A DNA stretch of 64,000 nucleotides from Paragonimus skrjabini miyazakii (lineage: Eukaryota > Platyhelminthes > Trematoda > Plagiorchiida > Troglotrematidae), in the NCBI GenBank assembly GCA_014338405.1, contig JTDE01000263.1, forward strand, positions 206,806-270,805. Reading direction: 5' to 3'. Shown in pieces: positions 48,141-61,188 of the stretch. Made by a program: the position numbers and the translations under genes. The notes beneath the pieces are model-generated. The model made no database searches, had not been told where the DNA came from, and worked only from the letters and a program-made list of their open reading frames with translations. How positions within the stretch are numbered: position 1 is the stretch's first letter; the number at the start of each line of letters is the position of its first letter.

Positions 48141-51100
48141 TTCATGCGGATACGAAATGAGATCAAGTTTCATGGACTGTGTCTTCAGACACAGCAAATA
48201 TGAAAGACCTAGTTTTGTTTCGCAGGCAGGAGATACATTACTGGACTAGCGGTGAATTAGGGTATAGGTTGTTATGGTGTATTAGTAATTTTCAAGTAGT
48301 TCAAGCCACACTCTGTCAACGCAACCGTTATACACTGAAAGGGTGAGAAGAGTTCAGTTGCGAAATTCACGGACTTATTGCCTGACTTTGTAACTCAACT
48401 TGTAGAGTGGTTGCTGCTTTTGGATATGCTGTTTCTCTCGTTGGTTTAAATTTGGCCAAAGCTCACAGTTTTCACAGGTGGTTCCGTGACCGTTTTGCAT
48501 CAGAAGACTAAAAATTCACGCACTGTGAAGCCGGTTGTCATCGAAGCATGTGATGTACATATTGCAAAACCGTACAGCTTTTGGTGGGGTTAGGTACTAT
48601 CTTGTGGTCTAGCTGTTTGAAAGAACCATCCCACTGCACCTAAGACAACTTCCCGATTAGGCGACTGCCACCATGTGCAGAAAAATTAACTTTTCAACAA
48701 ACATTATCTTGAAGTTTTTTACAAGCATACAATCAAGAAGAACCTTTGGGCAAAATATGTATCAGGTGGCGACTGACTGGAAAACCGAGATAATCCTGAT
48801 TTAACTGATTATCCGAAAGAGCTCAAATATGTTCGACTTTGAGAATGAATGTTTCATGTATGCTTTCCTTGTTCAGTGCTTAAATCGAAGCGATATGTTA
48901 TTGCGGTCACCAGTTCTTCCGTTTTGTACACTTTAGGCAAGATTACGCATCCATGAACGTTTTATATGCTTCTACAAATGCTTGCCCACTACTGATTCTA
49001 CATCGTGAATGGTACATCTTTGAGAAACAATGGAACTGAATTCACAACAGTGCAATAGATGGATCTTTCGACCTTCCAGTTGGGTAAAAACAATATAAGT
49101 AGTCATATGTGAAACGATGTTAATCTTTTTGAATGACAAAATCTGACCATGTTGACAATACACTGAGAACAAATGCACACTTGGGTGTTATCATTTTGGA
49201 CAGGTATTCACCTAACTACCAGGTTGGTTCAAAGTTGGCAATCCTCCGTAAATTCGTGTTGATATAAAGAAAAAAAGCACTCATCAACTTTGATGTTCGT
49301 TTAACGAATGGGTTAAACTTGATTTAAAGAACGGTTCTCAAAGTGGTACACAAATACAGCGTGACCAACTAAGAAGCACAGTATTATGTTAGGATAATGT
49401 TACCGTTATGTCAAAAGACAGAATCTTACTCCGCTGTACACGTTACAGAAATCCAGCAATAAATTATGTAGAATTCTTCTCCTCAAAGTAATTTTGGAAT
49501 AGAAATTATTAGAGTACGAACTGGAAAAGTTTGGGTAAATCAGCAAACCATCGAACGAGATTGCGCATGACCAGATAGCCGGACTAACATTATCATTCTG
49601 TATGACCATAGCAGAAAGTTAGATGTACGTTCACTAGTTCACTGAGACATCGTTAATTACCAGTTTACAATCTCCATTGTTAGTGTCAAACCAAAAACAG
49701 TTACCTTATAGCCTAAGTCAAACAGGAACAAAGGAGTAAAATCCCGTCACTACTCGTTTACACACCTTGTTTCCTAAATTGTTGTTATGCTTATTGACAC
49801 AAATCTGTTAAAGTCAACTTATGTGGTTTTGGCAAACAGTTAATGTATTGTTCTAGGTAAACAGAAAATTTTCTTGGGAAACTTTTTTCTATCTGCGTAG
49901 TTTAATTGTCTTCCTTTATCTGTGCACACAGTCTAATTCAACGATCTAAGTTGGTAATGAGCAGTTTTGTTCGAGAAAGTTTGAAAATAAACAGGTCTTA
50001 TCACTAGAATGAATACGTTATGCATTTTTCCAGAATCGTTTAATAACTGGTTCAACAAATTGTCTATATAATTTCTATTAAGTCAGTCTTTGGTAGTTAG
50101 CAAAATTTTTTTACCTAAATTTACATAGTACAAAACTTTAATTGACGCTTTCACACATAACTGTAAAAGTGCTACCTTAGGCATTAGACCAGAATTATTT
50201 GAAACACGATTTGGAAACTGGAACTTTGAGTCCATTTTTCCACTCGTGGTGTCCGCATAAAAACAAATGGTGTTGATTTTCGAAATATTAAGTACTATAT
50301 ATATGTAATGTAAATATATATTTATGGCATTTTCTTCGTAGTTTAGTAGAAGGACTGCTTGTATTTTTGGTTCTGAATTACCGAATTTCCGTATCTGCTT
50401 AGAATAATTTGCTATCTTCAATTTAATTTGGGTTAAAACCATTAAACTTTCCAAATAATTTTATCATAATTATGAATAGCTGACGTATGGTACTTGCTTT
50501 TACGAGGTCCGTTTATCTGTCAGCTGTTTTCACTTTTTACTTCATAACATTTCACTATTCGACTCTCTTTTTGTTATCTCAATATGCATTTTGAAGGTCT
50601 AAATTCACAGGTGTCCTATAAGTGTTTATTAAAAATATCAGTTATTTTGATTTGTATATGAGTTGCGTCGTCAAGCCTGTGATCGAAAAAGTCAACGGCA
50701 TTAGGAAAACTGACTCCCAGGTAATGCCACTTAATGATTATAAATATGTCATTAAGTAGAATAGCAATCGTCCAATTTGAAACTTTCTACCGTTTAACCA
50801 TCAAACAAGCAGCTTTTCAATTACCGCACTCCTGAGGAGGGTCATTTGAGGTGGTTGAAACGCAGAGCATTACAATTTCATCGTAACGTATTGTTCTTTT
50901 CAATCCATTTCATAAAGACGACTTCAACGTTAATGACCAAAATAATCTTCTACAACTGGTTCCGTATGATCAGAAAGCCAACAATTTCAAATGAATATTC
51001 CTTACAAACAAAAAAGCATCCTGAAAATTTCCATAATAATAGTAGTCTTGAGGGTTGCAACAACTCTTTTACATGTGATCAAGAAAACACAAAATAACGC

Positions 51101-52885
51101 TCAGTCATTCTCCGATTTTATATTCACATGCAACGGTATCAACAGCAATTCCCGAATTACCAAAAAAAATGGCAATAATTTCTGTTATCCACCGATAAAA
51201 TGCTAACGTTCCTATTTCAAATAAGTCTAGGCATAGACGGAAAATGACGTGTGAGTTTTGCCATGAACTGTTTTATTCCAGAGTTTCATGTGATGCAAAC
51301 TCTCTTTAGTCCATTGACAAAGGGGTAGTATTATTTGGTTAGTGCAATGTTCGCGTACATATGTGATTCAATTTCATGACTCTATTGACGTCTGCATTGT
51401 TATTTTTGTTACACACGTCTGTTAAACACCGTGGGAATCAATACACTCTACAGTGCAAAAGAACAATAACGAATGGGGGAAAGTTTGGCTGATAGTGCGC
51501 ATCATATACACTCGTTAAAAACACTCTGGACGGTCCAATCTTTGGCAGCCGCAAGAGCAGAAATACTGTGACAAGTTCAAACAAGCAGGACTTGTCACAT
51601 ATGGCAGATAGACTTAGTTTTAAAGTAATCGTTTAAAATGAAAGTTGTTGCATGATACAGCACACGGTTTTGGGTTCTTTTCTGCCAGAAGAAGTAGAAT
51701 AGAATTTTAGACCGGGATAAACTTACATGTTTTCGAACCGATTAGTTAATGGTTTAGCATGACCGTGTTTCTCCCCAAACTTGTTAATTGGAGGCAAATT
51801 TTGGAATTTCCTATGATTTGATTTTTTAACCAAATATTTAAAACGACTTGAACACGTTCCCATGAAACCAAAGTGGAGCAAACAATAGGTATATTTTAGC
51901 GTGACTGAGATCACTACTTCGACTAGTAAAAAATGGACTAAACGAGATTTTATCCGGGAGCGGATTGCAAGTTCGAATGAAGTGATTGCTAGTAAGAAAC
52001 AGGCAATCTATTGCCAAGTTCTAGCCAGTCTCTTTAATGCAGCCACGTGCGAATCAATATAGGCCGTGGATAACCCATACTTTATTTTCCTAATATGTGC
52101 TCCGTCTCTACAAGCTTCTTATTCAGTATATTCTAAACTGAAGATTTAAAGAAAACACAAGGATTTAGGCTTGTTCCAGTACGTTACAGTTCATCTGAAT
52201 TGGTTGACCATTGACAGGTATATGATAATGGAAAAGGCATGAACTGGAGTTTCCACCAGACTCATTGTGGCTACAATAACCTGAATCAGTGGCATACTCG
52301 CATATTTCTAACATTAATGTCCCCTTGTACTGGACGAAACTGGTTTTTAGAAGGAATGCAAGTGTTGTTTAGATTCTGTGAAATTTGTTTATGGACGCTT
52401 GCTTAACGGCTCTGGGTAACGGATTCTATACTCAATATATCTGATTGTACATAGAATTTCAGCCACGTGTTATCAAGTAAACACTTCCAGGGCAATAAAT
52501 TTAGGAAGATAAGAGCAGATGCACGTTGGCGGTTCAAGTCTGGGCGCTAACCAGCAAGATTTCAAGGTATGGGTTGGTCTTTATCCTTGTAGGCTGCTTC
52601 CAATTTGTGACTAATGATGTTGCACCGGCAGAAACGCAAGGTTCGTAAGTACAGCATTTCTTTTTACCGCTAAAGTCGTGAGTTCAGTAAAAGTAACAGA
52701 TACCGGTTTCCGCAAAAGTCGGTTGGGTAGAAAGTTCACATTCCACAGCTTGTTAGGAGTCAGCACGCCTTGTGGGAACCAATAAAAACAAGGTCATCCT
52801 TTCTCTCTCCTTCGAAGTACCAGGTTGATGTAGATACATTGACCTCCCACGAAATTTCCTCAATACCTCTCCGTGTTGTTCATAA

Positions 52886-53040
52886 TTACTGACGAGTGGT
52901 AGGGGATTTTGGTTTTCATGTAGATTGGACATCACTCACAGTTGATCGCAGCTGTCACATTCCCATAGACTTCCTACCGGGCCCCTTCCGAACAGCAGAA
53001 GTACTAGACTCGAGTTTTGCTCTCAGCAAAGCTCGTCATC
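52886..53040 (-). repeat. tRNA-headed repeat, minus copy (body and tail)
   Basis: From TTACTGACGAGTGGTAGGGG through GTTGATCGCAGCTGTCACAT to GCTCTCAGCAAAGCTCGTCA. The tRNA-like head is missing. It is followed directly by an inverted tail fragment. Confidence 0.85.
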
Positions 53041-53057
53041 AATAGCTTCGTCAGTAG

Positions 53058-53123
53058 TAGTTGCGATCAATAATGGGTGATGTTCAATCTGTATCGAAAG
53101 CAAAATCCCCTATTACTCATCAA
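53058..53123 (+). repeat. tRNA-headed repeat, plus tail fragment
   Basis: Contains GTTGCGATCAATAATGGGTG and CAAAATCCCCTATTACTCAT, the family tail in plus orientation. It closes a foldback with the minus copy at 52886-53040. Confidence 0.8.
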
Positions 53124-53147
53124 TAACCAAAATACCGGTGAACAAGT

Positions 53148-53266
53148 TAATGATTTCCGTGATTTCCACTTGGAGTGAAGTCCTGGTTGAGGGGTCATCG
53201 GTTGGAGTTAACAGGACAGTAACTGTGTCTCCTCTGGAGTCGATCGGGCAACCTGATCATTACTCA
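53148..53266 (+). repeat. Unclassified repeat X, plus copy
   Basis: Shares GGTTGGAGTTAACAGGACAG, AGTAACTGTGTCTCC and GATCGGGCAACCTGATCA with the reverse complement of 56973-57090. It lies directly upstream of a tRNA-headed repeat fragment. No coding identity recognised. Confidence 0.7.
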
Positions 53267-53405
53267 CATGCGAAGTGGCTGTGCGTTCACACATGATAAT
53301 TCTGTCGTGCCCAATGTAGGATCAATGGCGCAGTGGTTGGCATGGTTGCCTGATGAAAAGCGTAGCCGGAGTTGCAGTGACGGCCGTGGCAGGAACTGAT
53401 CATAT
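53267..53405 (+). repeat. tRNA-headed repeat, plus head fragment with upstream segment
   Basis: Contains TCACATGCGAAGTGGCTGTG, ATGATAATTCTGTCGTGCCC, then ATCAATGGCGCAGTGG (A box) and TTGCCTGATGAAAAGCG. The B-box area is eroded. The sequence upstream of the A box is shared with the copies at 56.8, 57.2 and 60.4 kb, so the repeat unit extends beyond the tRNA-like head. Confidence 0.8.
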
Positions 53406-54916
53406 GTGTATGGTTCTGGTTTTATAAATGTTAAACTGAGTTATCTAGTACAAAATTATATTCAGTTCAAATTGGTGAAAAACTGAAAGTCGGTTGGAGT
53501 TAATCCAACGGCAAAAATAGCACGTCTGGTTGCCGCCAGGGTTTTGATATCTACAGTACAAAGCCAACTTGGAAGTTCAGAAATTTCACACCCTTTAACA
53601 ATTGTGTTGATGGAATCCGGTTTGATACGATTAGGAAATCCTGAATGGAAGGTCAATACCTTGTACAATTGTTGAGTTCATTATGAGACACAGGACATGT
53701 GAGTGACTAAAGAGAAACGTGGAATTCTCGAGCCTCTTACGTAGCTTCGCTGATCAGCGCTTAGTGGGCTCGTTACGCTTGGGCAGGCTGTCTTTGCCAC
53801 TGTTTAGAATCCTGCTAATCTCCACGGGTTTTGCTACCGGTTCTCCTTGAAATTAGCAAATTTGTCAAACGAAACGTGTGAAAATACAGTTACCGCGTAT
53901 TTAACTTCTGATGGAAATTTTCACATACAATCTTAAGTTTGTCGTCATTCAAGAGTTACTGTTTGTTGCGTAACAGCGCAAGTAAGATTGTCGTCTCAGT
54001 GGTTGTTAGCACTCTCGTAGTATTTTCAAGAGAGTTTTTCTGTAGGTAAGATTCGCAAGGCCACCCAACTTCAACGAACCTGTAAAGCCAGCTGCATCGC
54101 TGTACAGACACGAAGTATTCCGTAACTACAGAAACCAATATCGAGTTAAAGCCGGTCTGTTTATACATCTGGGGCCACCGTAACTCAGTCAGTTATTTTT
54201 CAGCGCATCTGTCTATCTGAAAATCTATCCACCCCTTCCAGTTTGCAACAGGATGTTCCAACACTGTTCTGTTGACTGGCGTAATAGGCAAACCTTGAAA
54301 CAGCTTGTGTTAATCACCCAAGCAGACTTGGCAGCAATTTTCGGATGATTCACTGCTGATAACATCTAGACTTGTTTGCGTGTACTAGTGTGTTGGTTCA
54401 TACGAATCTCCAAGCGAGTGTGTTTACACACATATTTGCGGTCGATAGACAAACTGACTGTTGATTAACCTGGTTAACTCGACAGTTCGTTTTCCTTGAA
54501 TTTCCCGCGAACGTGTCTGTAAACCTACGGGTTGTCTTTTGCGACTTTCCAATAGCCACCAATAGGTGTGTTCATGAAAATGTATTGAACACAGAGCGGA
54601 ATTAAATTTGTAATACTACTTCAACATGACGGCAAATTTCACGATGTAATAGAAATTTCTGCGTACTTACAGATCCTGATCGGGTTTCCGACTATATTTT
54701 TGATAGGGAGATGAGACTGTTAACATTTGAACATCGATATCTAAGAGCAATTTAAATGCAATGATTCGCTATCAGATTTACGCGCGCATATTTGCAGTTC
54801 AATACTTCTTACAGGTACCAATTATTCGTAAACATTTTTGTGACTACATTAAAGTGTGAACAGCTTAGGTGAATTATTGCCCAAAGGCATTTACATGCGA
54901 AACGTGAAGGGCATTT

Positions 54917-55108
54917 CTATGAGGATTCGATAATAACGCCACTTCGGTTGACGTCATTGCCAGATCGGGGTCCGTTCACCTTATCTTGTAGTTCACATTG
55001 AAGGTCTGATGAAATAATCGGTTGAGTGTGATAGATGTGTGCACACGCTAATGTGTCGATGATTCGCTTTGGCACGCAGTAACGACGAAAAGCTGCAAGA
55101 ACAGCCAA
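54917..55108 (-). pseudogene. Non-LTR retrotransposon RT relic
   Basis: The minus-strand frame reads MAVLAAFRRYCVPKRIIDTL, then IYHTQPIISSDLQCEL and KVNGPRSGNDV. It resembles the LINE RT stretch with an A-L-x-x-x-G-V-P-x-K-I helix followed by the TGVRQGxxLSP motif, here corrupted. About 60 codons; no partner ORF nearby. Confidence 0.5.
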
Positions 55109-56835
55109 TACATTAGTTTCAATAGTTTCACAAAAGTTGCACCGAAAAAACTGAATTTTTCTACGGGCAGGAATGTAAGTCTAAATACACAGATACCATT
55201 GCCGATGTGTTGGCATTCAGACATAAAACGTTCATTCTGTACTAGTTAGCCGTTAAGGTTACAGAGTGAATCACATGGAATTAAGGTGAGACAGATAAGC
55301 TGTATTCGGTAGTAAGGAAAACCATATACCTTTCACGGTTGTTAAGCTAACTAATACCACCAATAAAAGGTTTTCAGTTATCACAGGCAAACCACGCTTC
55401 CATTGAATCACCAATCTCATCTGGGGTCGTTCTCCTTAAACACAGTGTACATGTTTCCGCAATCTACCTCAGTGTCGCTGGGAACCAACAATACAAATTG
55501 CACTACCAGACTCTCGATTGAACCTGTCCTTGTGCATTAATCAGCCTGCCCTAAAAGTAGACTGATATAGTCAGTTCATAGATTTTAACACAATTAGTCA
55601 ATATGAATAACTATGGCGATATTATCAGTACGTTTCGCGTAATCCATCTAGTGGAGAACGCTCAGTCGAAGGGGGAAAACTGACAAATTCTGGTCAAAAC
55701 CAGAACTATCGAGTTTTGTCCATGTAAATTCCTCTTTTGAACCCAAACCCCTTGTTCCTGAACTCGGCTACTCATTTTGTAAACGTGTGAAGTCCCACTA
55801 CTCAGACGCAGTCTTGTGTCTCATTGGGGAAGGGCTTGTTCCACCCGGTCAATCTATCATTTATCAGCAAATTAGTTAACAGAATCTTGTATATCAACTT
55901 GAAAACCAAGTTGTTCGCTGCACGATGCTTAACAGAGATACCCTGAATTGAAATCAGGTATGATTGGGCAGCTGTTTTGGACTTTCAGTTCTACCTGCTG
56001 ATGAGTGGCATTCACGTTGCGTTATTATCACACAAAAACGACAATTATCAATTGACACTGAAAGATACCTCGCATTAAATCATTTTAGTCAGACTCACTA
56101 ACCAGCCTTATGAAACTCACTAGATAGTGCAGTTTACTGATTATTCAGTGAACTAGTCTGAATGTGGTTTATAATCACCGAGGAAATTTAATATGTGTAT
56201 GTATGGATATGAGTTAATTAACATACGTAAGGAAGTTTCTGTCAGTGACTATTCGACGTTTCGGACTGTATCAATGAAAGAAGAATTCAGTTGGCTTTAG
56301 ATAGATTCACTCCATCTACCCATTTCGGTTTGTCAAGAGAACTAAAAGTGAATAAGTATTTTACCAACAACCATGATGTCCATCGCAGATTTGCAATGCT
56401 GCTATAATTCTTAATCAATTTTCGCAGTTTTCGACCAGCGGTTCTTACATAAACCGGAATTTCTTCATAAACATTCAGCATAAATCTTGAATTTTATGTA
56501 TACAGCGTGGTCACTTATGCTGTGCCATCGACTACTAACCATCAGACGGAGCCAAACTGAGTTGTTGAAAGCAACATTGATACACGTTAACACATCACTT
56601 GAGGACGTTCTTATGCTTGTACTCGGCTTGCGTACACTGGTCTGTTAAATCGTGACTCTACCCAGCAGTAGTTGTACTGTCCTGTCATTTACATTTGTAA
56701 AATAATAACACTGATTCCATGCAAAATACAATAAAGAAAGAATTGTTTGTTGACCATCAGCCCTATGGGTTTTGATTAGAAACTGACCATCAGTAGACGT
56801 AAACATCTTTCGAAATTCTGTTTAGTGATCGGTTA

Positions 56836-56915
56836 AATGTTCACTTATGATAATTCGGTCGTGCCTGATGTGAGATCAATGGCGCAGTGGTAAACACGGT
56901 TGCCTGACGAAAGTG
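56836..56915 (+). repeat. tRNA-headed repeat, plus head fragment
   Basis: GTTCACTTATGATAATTCGG, then TCGTGCCTGATGTGAGATCA and ATGGCGCAGTGGTAAACACG. The copy breaks off after TTGCCTGACGAAAG, before the B box. Confidence 0.8.
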
Positions 56916-56972
56916 TCTAATTTAACAGTTTTCTACCACTGTGAACATCAAGCTTCGAGAGGAGCTTAAAAA

Positions 56973-57090
56973 TCAGGTTACCCGATCGTCTTGATAGGAA
57001 ACACAGTTACTGTCTGTTAACTCCAATCGATAACCCTGCCATTTGTACTTCTGAGACAAGTCGAAATCTCCGATATCATTAAACCTGCTA
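56973..57090 (-). repeat. Unclassified repeat X, minus copy
   Basis: The reverse complement carries GGTTATCGATTGGAGTTAAC, AGACAGTAACTGTGTTTCC and GATCGGGTAACCTGAT, matching 53195-53262. Its end is also found at 60984-61007 (GATCAGGTTGCCCGA). It adjoins the foldback at 57.1-57.5 kb. Confidence 0.7.
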
Positions 57091-57107
57091 GGCGATATTT
57101 TAGACGA

Positions 57108-57204
57108 CTGATGAGTAGTCGAGGCTCTGATCAATTTCAAGTTGAACATCACTCCAAACTGATTGCAGTTTTCGCATTTCCATAGACGTTCCAGTGGGCC
57201 CATT
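57108..57204 (-). repeat. tRNA-headed repeat, minus copy (tail part), left arm of foldback
   Basis: Diverged tail: CTGATGAGTAGTCGAGGC, GTTGAACATCACTCCAAACT, GATTGCAGTTTTCGCATTTC and CATAGACGTTCCAGTGGGCC. It is followed at once by the plus copy. Confidence 0.75.
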
Positions 57205-57472
57205 ACTCACACGCGAAAGTGGTTGTGTTCACATATGATAAGTCGGTCATGCCTGAAGTGAGGTCAACGGCGCAGTGGTAACCGCGGTTGCCTCATGAAC
57301 AGCGTGTCCGTGGTTCAAGTCCCGGCAGTGGCGATGATATGCACCATTGGCGAGCTGTATTGAGAGCGAAACTCGAGTCTAGTGCTTTCCTTCTCGAAAG
57401 GGGCCGACTGGATAGTCTATGGGAATGCGACAGCTGCGATCAATTGTGGGTGATGTTCAATCTATGTAATTG
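57205..57472 (+). repeat. tRNA-headed repeat, plus copy with upstream segment
   Basis: Best preserved plus copy. Order: ACTCACACGCGAAAGTGG, CACATATGATAAGTCGGTCA, GGCGCAGTGG (A box), GAACAGCGTGTCCGTGGTTC with B box GGTTCAAGTCC, GCGAAACTCGAGTCTAGTGC, GACAGCTGCGATCAATTGTG. Any ORF across it is incidental. Confidence 0.9.
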
Positions 57473-60253
57473 TATTGACTTGAGAAGGAATTATCCAAAA
57501 CAATTGTTCATCACACCGTTACTTAAGACAATAACGGTTTGCGAGTAATATCTGACATCTCAGTCCTTTTAGGTGCTTTCGGTAGGTTCTCATTGTTAGG
57601 ATGATCCTCCCTGTCAATACGCGGGCATATCTCAACAGAACCCCACATATGTAATTACCCAGTATCAATTATCCAATGTAAAAAAGTGTTCTGTCAAAGA
57701 AATACTTCTATTGATTATTGCCATTTTTGAATTTAGATTGATACTTGAAGGTGAACTAACGCAATTATCCAACAGAAAGGAGTACGCTTCATATCTGCCA
57801 TAGAAATCATGGAAGTCAATTGAAATCTTAGACATTTGCTTTTTAAAAACTATACCCTACTGAAGTTGCTATGATTCGACACCCATATATAGCAAAGCCT
57901 TTATAATCTTCGACTTCATTTCGCAGAACGTTTTCTTCAATCTTGAAAGCTATAATATTGCAAGAGTTGAACATTTTACAAGTTGACGACTATCAGCTGT
58001 CCGTAGTTGGACACCCTAGAAGGGACTGCTGATATAGCCAGGTTTACCATTAACAGTTGACGTTAATCAGCCGGTTTAAAACCTGCTGACAGCACAGAAT
58101 ATGTTACTTGTTCAAGCAGTCAGTGTAAACCTGTCAACGTTTGACCTGGACCCAAGTATATCACATAGCTCACTGCCTAGCAGCCTACTGGCTCCTGGCT
58201 TTCCATGTGATGGACCTTCGTTTTGCGTTATCATTGCCGAAAACCTCAGCAATTTCATTAAAAGTTTTCTTTCAACTCATTTTCCTGCATAAGTATTTTC
58301 TAAAACGGAACGATATGCAACCTGATCAGAGTTCAATGTTGAGTGCACCGCCTTCTCTATCTCCAAGCCTACCAGCTGGACAGACATACTCACTGTAGTG
58401 GCAATAATATCCGAGGATTTGTTACAGAATTTACTAAAAAAATCAAAACCTGGTGTTCTAATAGAACATTTTATCGTCGCCAATATGACAAAAATCCTAG
58501 TACATTTTTCTGAGGAGAAACCGTTCATTTAGATGTCTTTAACACAGTGAATGTAACTCACTCTAAAATCGATCAGTAATCTTGACGTCATCGTTTCTGG
58601 TTTTAACTTTTACACTTATTATATGCGTGAGGATGATCAGGTATACTTTGGAAAAGATCTAATCTTTTTCCCGATTCAGTCAGTCATCCTATCATGCGTA
58701 GCTGGACGTGTAAATTAAAAGTAGTCTAACCACCCCGGAGGTTGACCTAGTGAGTTAATGTCTATGTCCTGAAGGTTAACTACATTTAGAAGGTCAATTT
58801 TTTATTGCATTGGGTAAGGTTGGAATAAATTCTGGCACAAATCTTCCGAATGGATCGGATATCGGTTATGATGTTTACTTATTACAGACATTGACATATC
58901 CAATAGTTCTTTGAATTTTTAATCACAGTTTTCAGTGCTTTCGAAAATCGCAGACCTCCCGAGAAGTATGCTGACGGACGTTTTTTCGCCTTGAATGTAA
59001 CATTTTTTACGGTCACCCATATAAAACATATTTGGTGGAACATGAATACAAACACCCGTAACTCAATGGAATTGAGAGTTTGTTTCGAAGCTCCACAGAG
59101 AGATTTCTATGGGCATTAGGTCATCACACACTTGGTTATGTAGTGGTATTCGTTTCTATATGGCGCAGCTGAACAATAAGTCGGTCGATTGATCATAGGA
59201 TAATAAAACATTCCCATCACGTGCAAACAAATTACATATAAAAGTAAGTAAACTTTGAGTACAAAATGTTGGCAGTAAGTATCCTGACTACATAAAATAT
59301 TTATGCATGCTTCAGATTTTCATAGCAGAAAATAATTGGACGGATGTGTGCAGGAGTGTCCATATAGACCTTCTCGGCCGCAGAAGAAACACTTTTCCAC
59401 ATTGACAAGAAAGGATGGAAATACGCTTTATTAAGATTCAAATGATGGTGTCAGCTTCGATTAATCGGTTGTGAGCTGATTTCTGCTGTATATTTAAATC
59501 CAAAAGCGATTATCCTTTGTCATAGCACATTCGGTAATCACTTCAATGAAGATTCTCTCTGCATCTTGAACGAGGTACGATGTTGTTTTTTGAGGGCAAG
59601 CTTTGTACTGAATCTCTTTTTGGTTTGACTGTTGACATCTACAGCCATCAGAATAAGCGTATGAACTGATGTAACTCCTTCAAAATGTCCAAATAAACCG
59701 CGATTGAATCAAATGTGATGTACTACAGATTTTTAGACAAACTTACCACACACTGAACCACATTTGAACCGAACATCATCTGACGATGTTAAGCGTTCCG
59801 GACTAAACAAACAATCAAACAGTGCACTTCACTAAGCAGTACTCCACATACTGGAACAATTAAGACGCTTGAAGTGAGAATGAACTTATGATTAAAACTA
59901 TTTCGTTAATTTTTGAATATTAACAAGAATGTCAAGCGACGAAGCAATCACATACTTGTTCTATCCTTCATTAACAATACAATGGTACGCATAATCAACA
60001 GGAGCAGAGAAAACGAGCTGGTGCAAAACCTTTGTACTTCATGTATCCATAACTAGTTGAAAGTAAATTTGAAGAGCAAACGGAAGTCTGAAGTGATTGA
60101 CTGAAGATAAACTAGCAGTGTATGACATAGTTTTACAGTGAGCCTCATTGAGCATATTAGACGGGAGAAAAATGCATTATTTAAGGTTCCAAAAAGCAAC
60201 AGATCCACAGATGATCGCTGAAATGTTTCCTACTTTGTGATTTAATGAAATTT

Positions 60254-60488
60254 AAATTGAACATCACCCACATTTGATCGCGGCTGTCGCATTCCCATAG
60301 ACTTTCCAGTCGGCCCCTTTCGAGAAGGGAAGCACTAGACTAGAGCTTCGCTCTCATTAGAGCTCGTCAGTAGTGCATATCTTCGCCACTGCCGGGACTT
60401 GAACCACGGACACGCTGTTCATGAGGCAACCGTGTTTCCCACTGTGTTATTGACCTCACATTAGGCACGACCGAATTACCATATGTTG
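60254..60488 (-). repeat. tRNA-headed repeat, minus copy with complete head
   Basis: On the minus strand: ATATGGTAATTCGGTCGTGC, GTGAGGTCAATAACACAGTG (A box altered from GGCGCAG to AACACAG), GGTTCAAGTCC intact, then the full body. It ends near ATTGAACATCACCCACATTT on the plus strand. The plus partner is at 61008-61188. Confidence 0.88.
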
Positions 60489-61007
60489 TAACGTTTTGCA
60501 CACTATTTTCTATTTCAAAATTCTGATTGTTATTCACACTTTTCACTTTCCCCAACTTCACATATACAGCTAACGTTTAAACCAACTTAATCGAACTAAT
60601 CGATAATCAGTAAATACAACTCACTCACTTCTCGGTTCGCGAACCTTGCGTTCTCTCTGCGTTCGGGTCGCTGGTGCACTGAATTTTGGAGAGTTAGAAG
60701 TTAACGGAATTAACCTACTATTGCGGCAAAATTTCTTTATTTATCTGTCATTGGAATTACCTCAGTTGTTGACCTCCAAGATTAATTAGGAACGACACGA
60801 CGGATTGTATCTGTTGGATACTGCATTTGATGTAGTGGAATTATAAATCAAAGCACTTTAATGAACTATTGTGAGTTGATCATTTCCATTTTTATCACCT
60901 CTTTGATCTCGAGTTCATACCTGAATTTTGTATAGTGTTTAGATCCACTACAATGTGAACACTCAACCACTTTCGCTTGTAAGTAATGATCAGGTTGCCC
61001 GACAGCC

Positions 61008-61188
61008 TAGTCCCGGCAGTAGCGAGGATGTGCACTACTGGCGAGCTCTAATGAGAGCGAAACTCGAGTCTAGTGCTTCTTTTCGAAGGGGGCCGACTGG
61101 AAAGTCTATGGGAATGCGACAGCTGCGATCATTTATGGGTGATTTCAAACTTATATGAAAATCAAAATCCCCTACTACTCATCAGCAA
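61008..61188 (+). repeat. tRNA-headed repeat, plus copy lacking head
   Basis: Starts at AGTCCCGGCAGTAGCGAGG (inside the B box) and runs through the body to the tail AAAATCCCCTACTACTCATC. It is preceded by GATCAGGTTGCCCGA, the end of another repeat also seen at 53.2 and 57.0 kb. Confidence 0.88.

Noticed and set aside
50083..50454. 123-codon minus ORF
   Set aside because: Composition is that of AT-rich intergenic DNA, with no motif and no splice or homology support.
57288..57548. Plus ORF of 86 codons
   Set aside because: It is a translation of the tRNA-headed repeat; the same peptide-like pattern recurs at 61 kb and inverted at 60.4 kb.
58101..58528. Overlapping ORFs on both strands
   Set aside because: Mutually shadowing frames without recognisable domains.
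788..61188. Repeats as a CRISPR array
   Set aside because: Copies are long, diverged, irregularly spaced and partly inverted, in a eukaryotic context.
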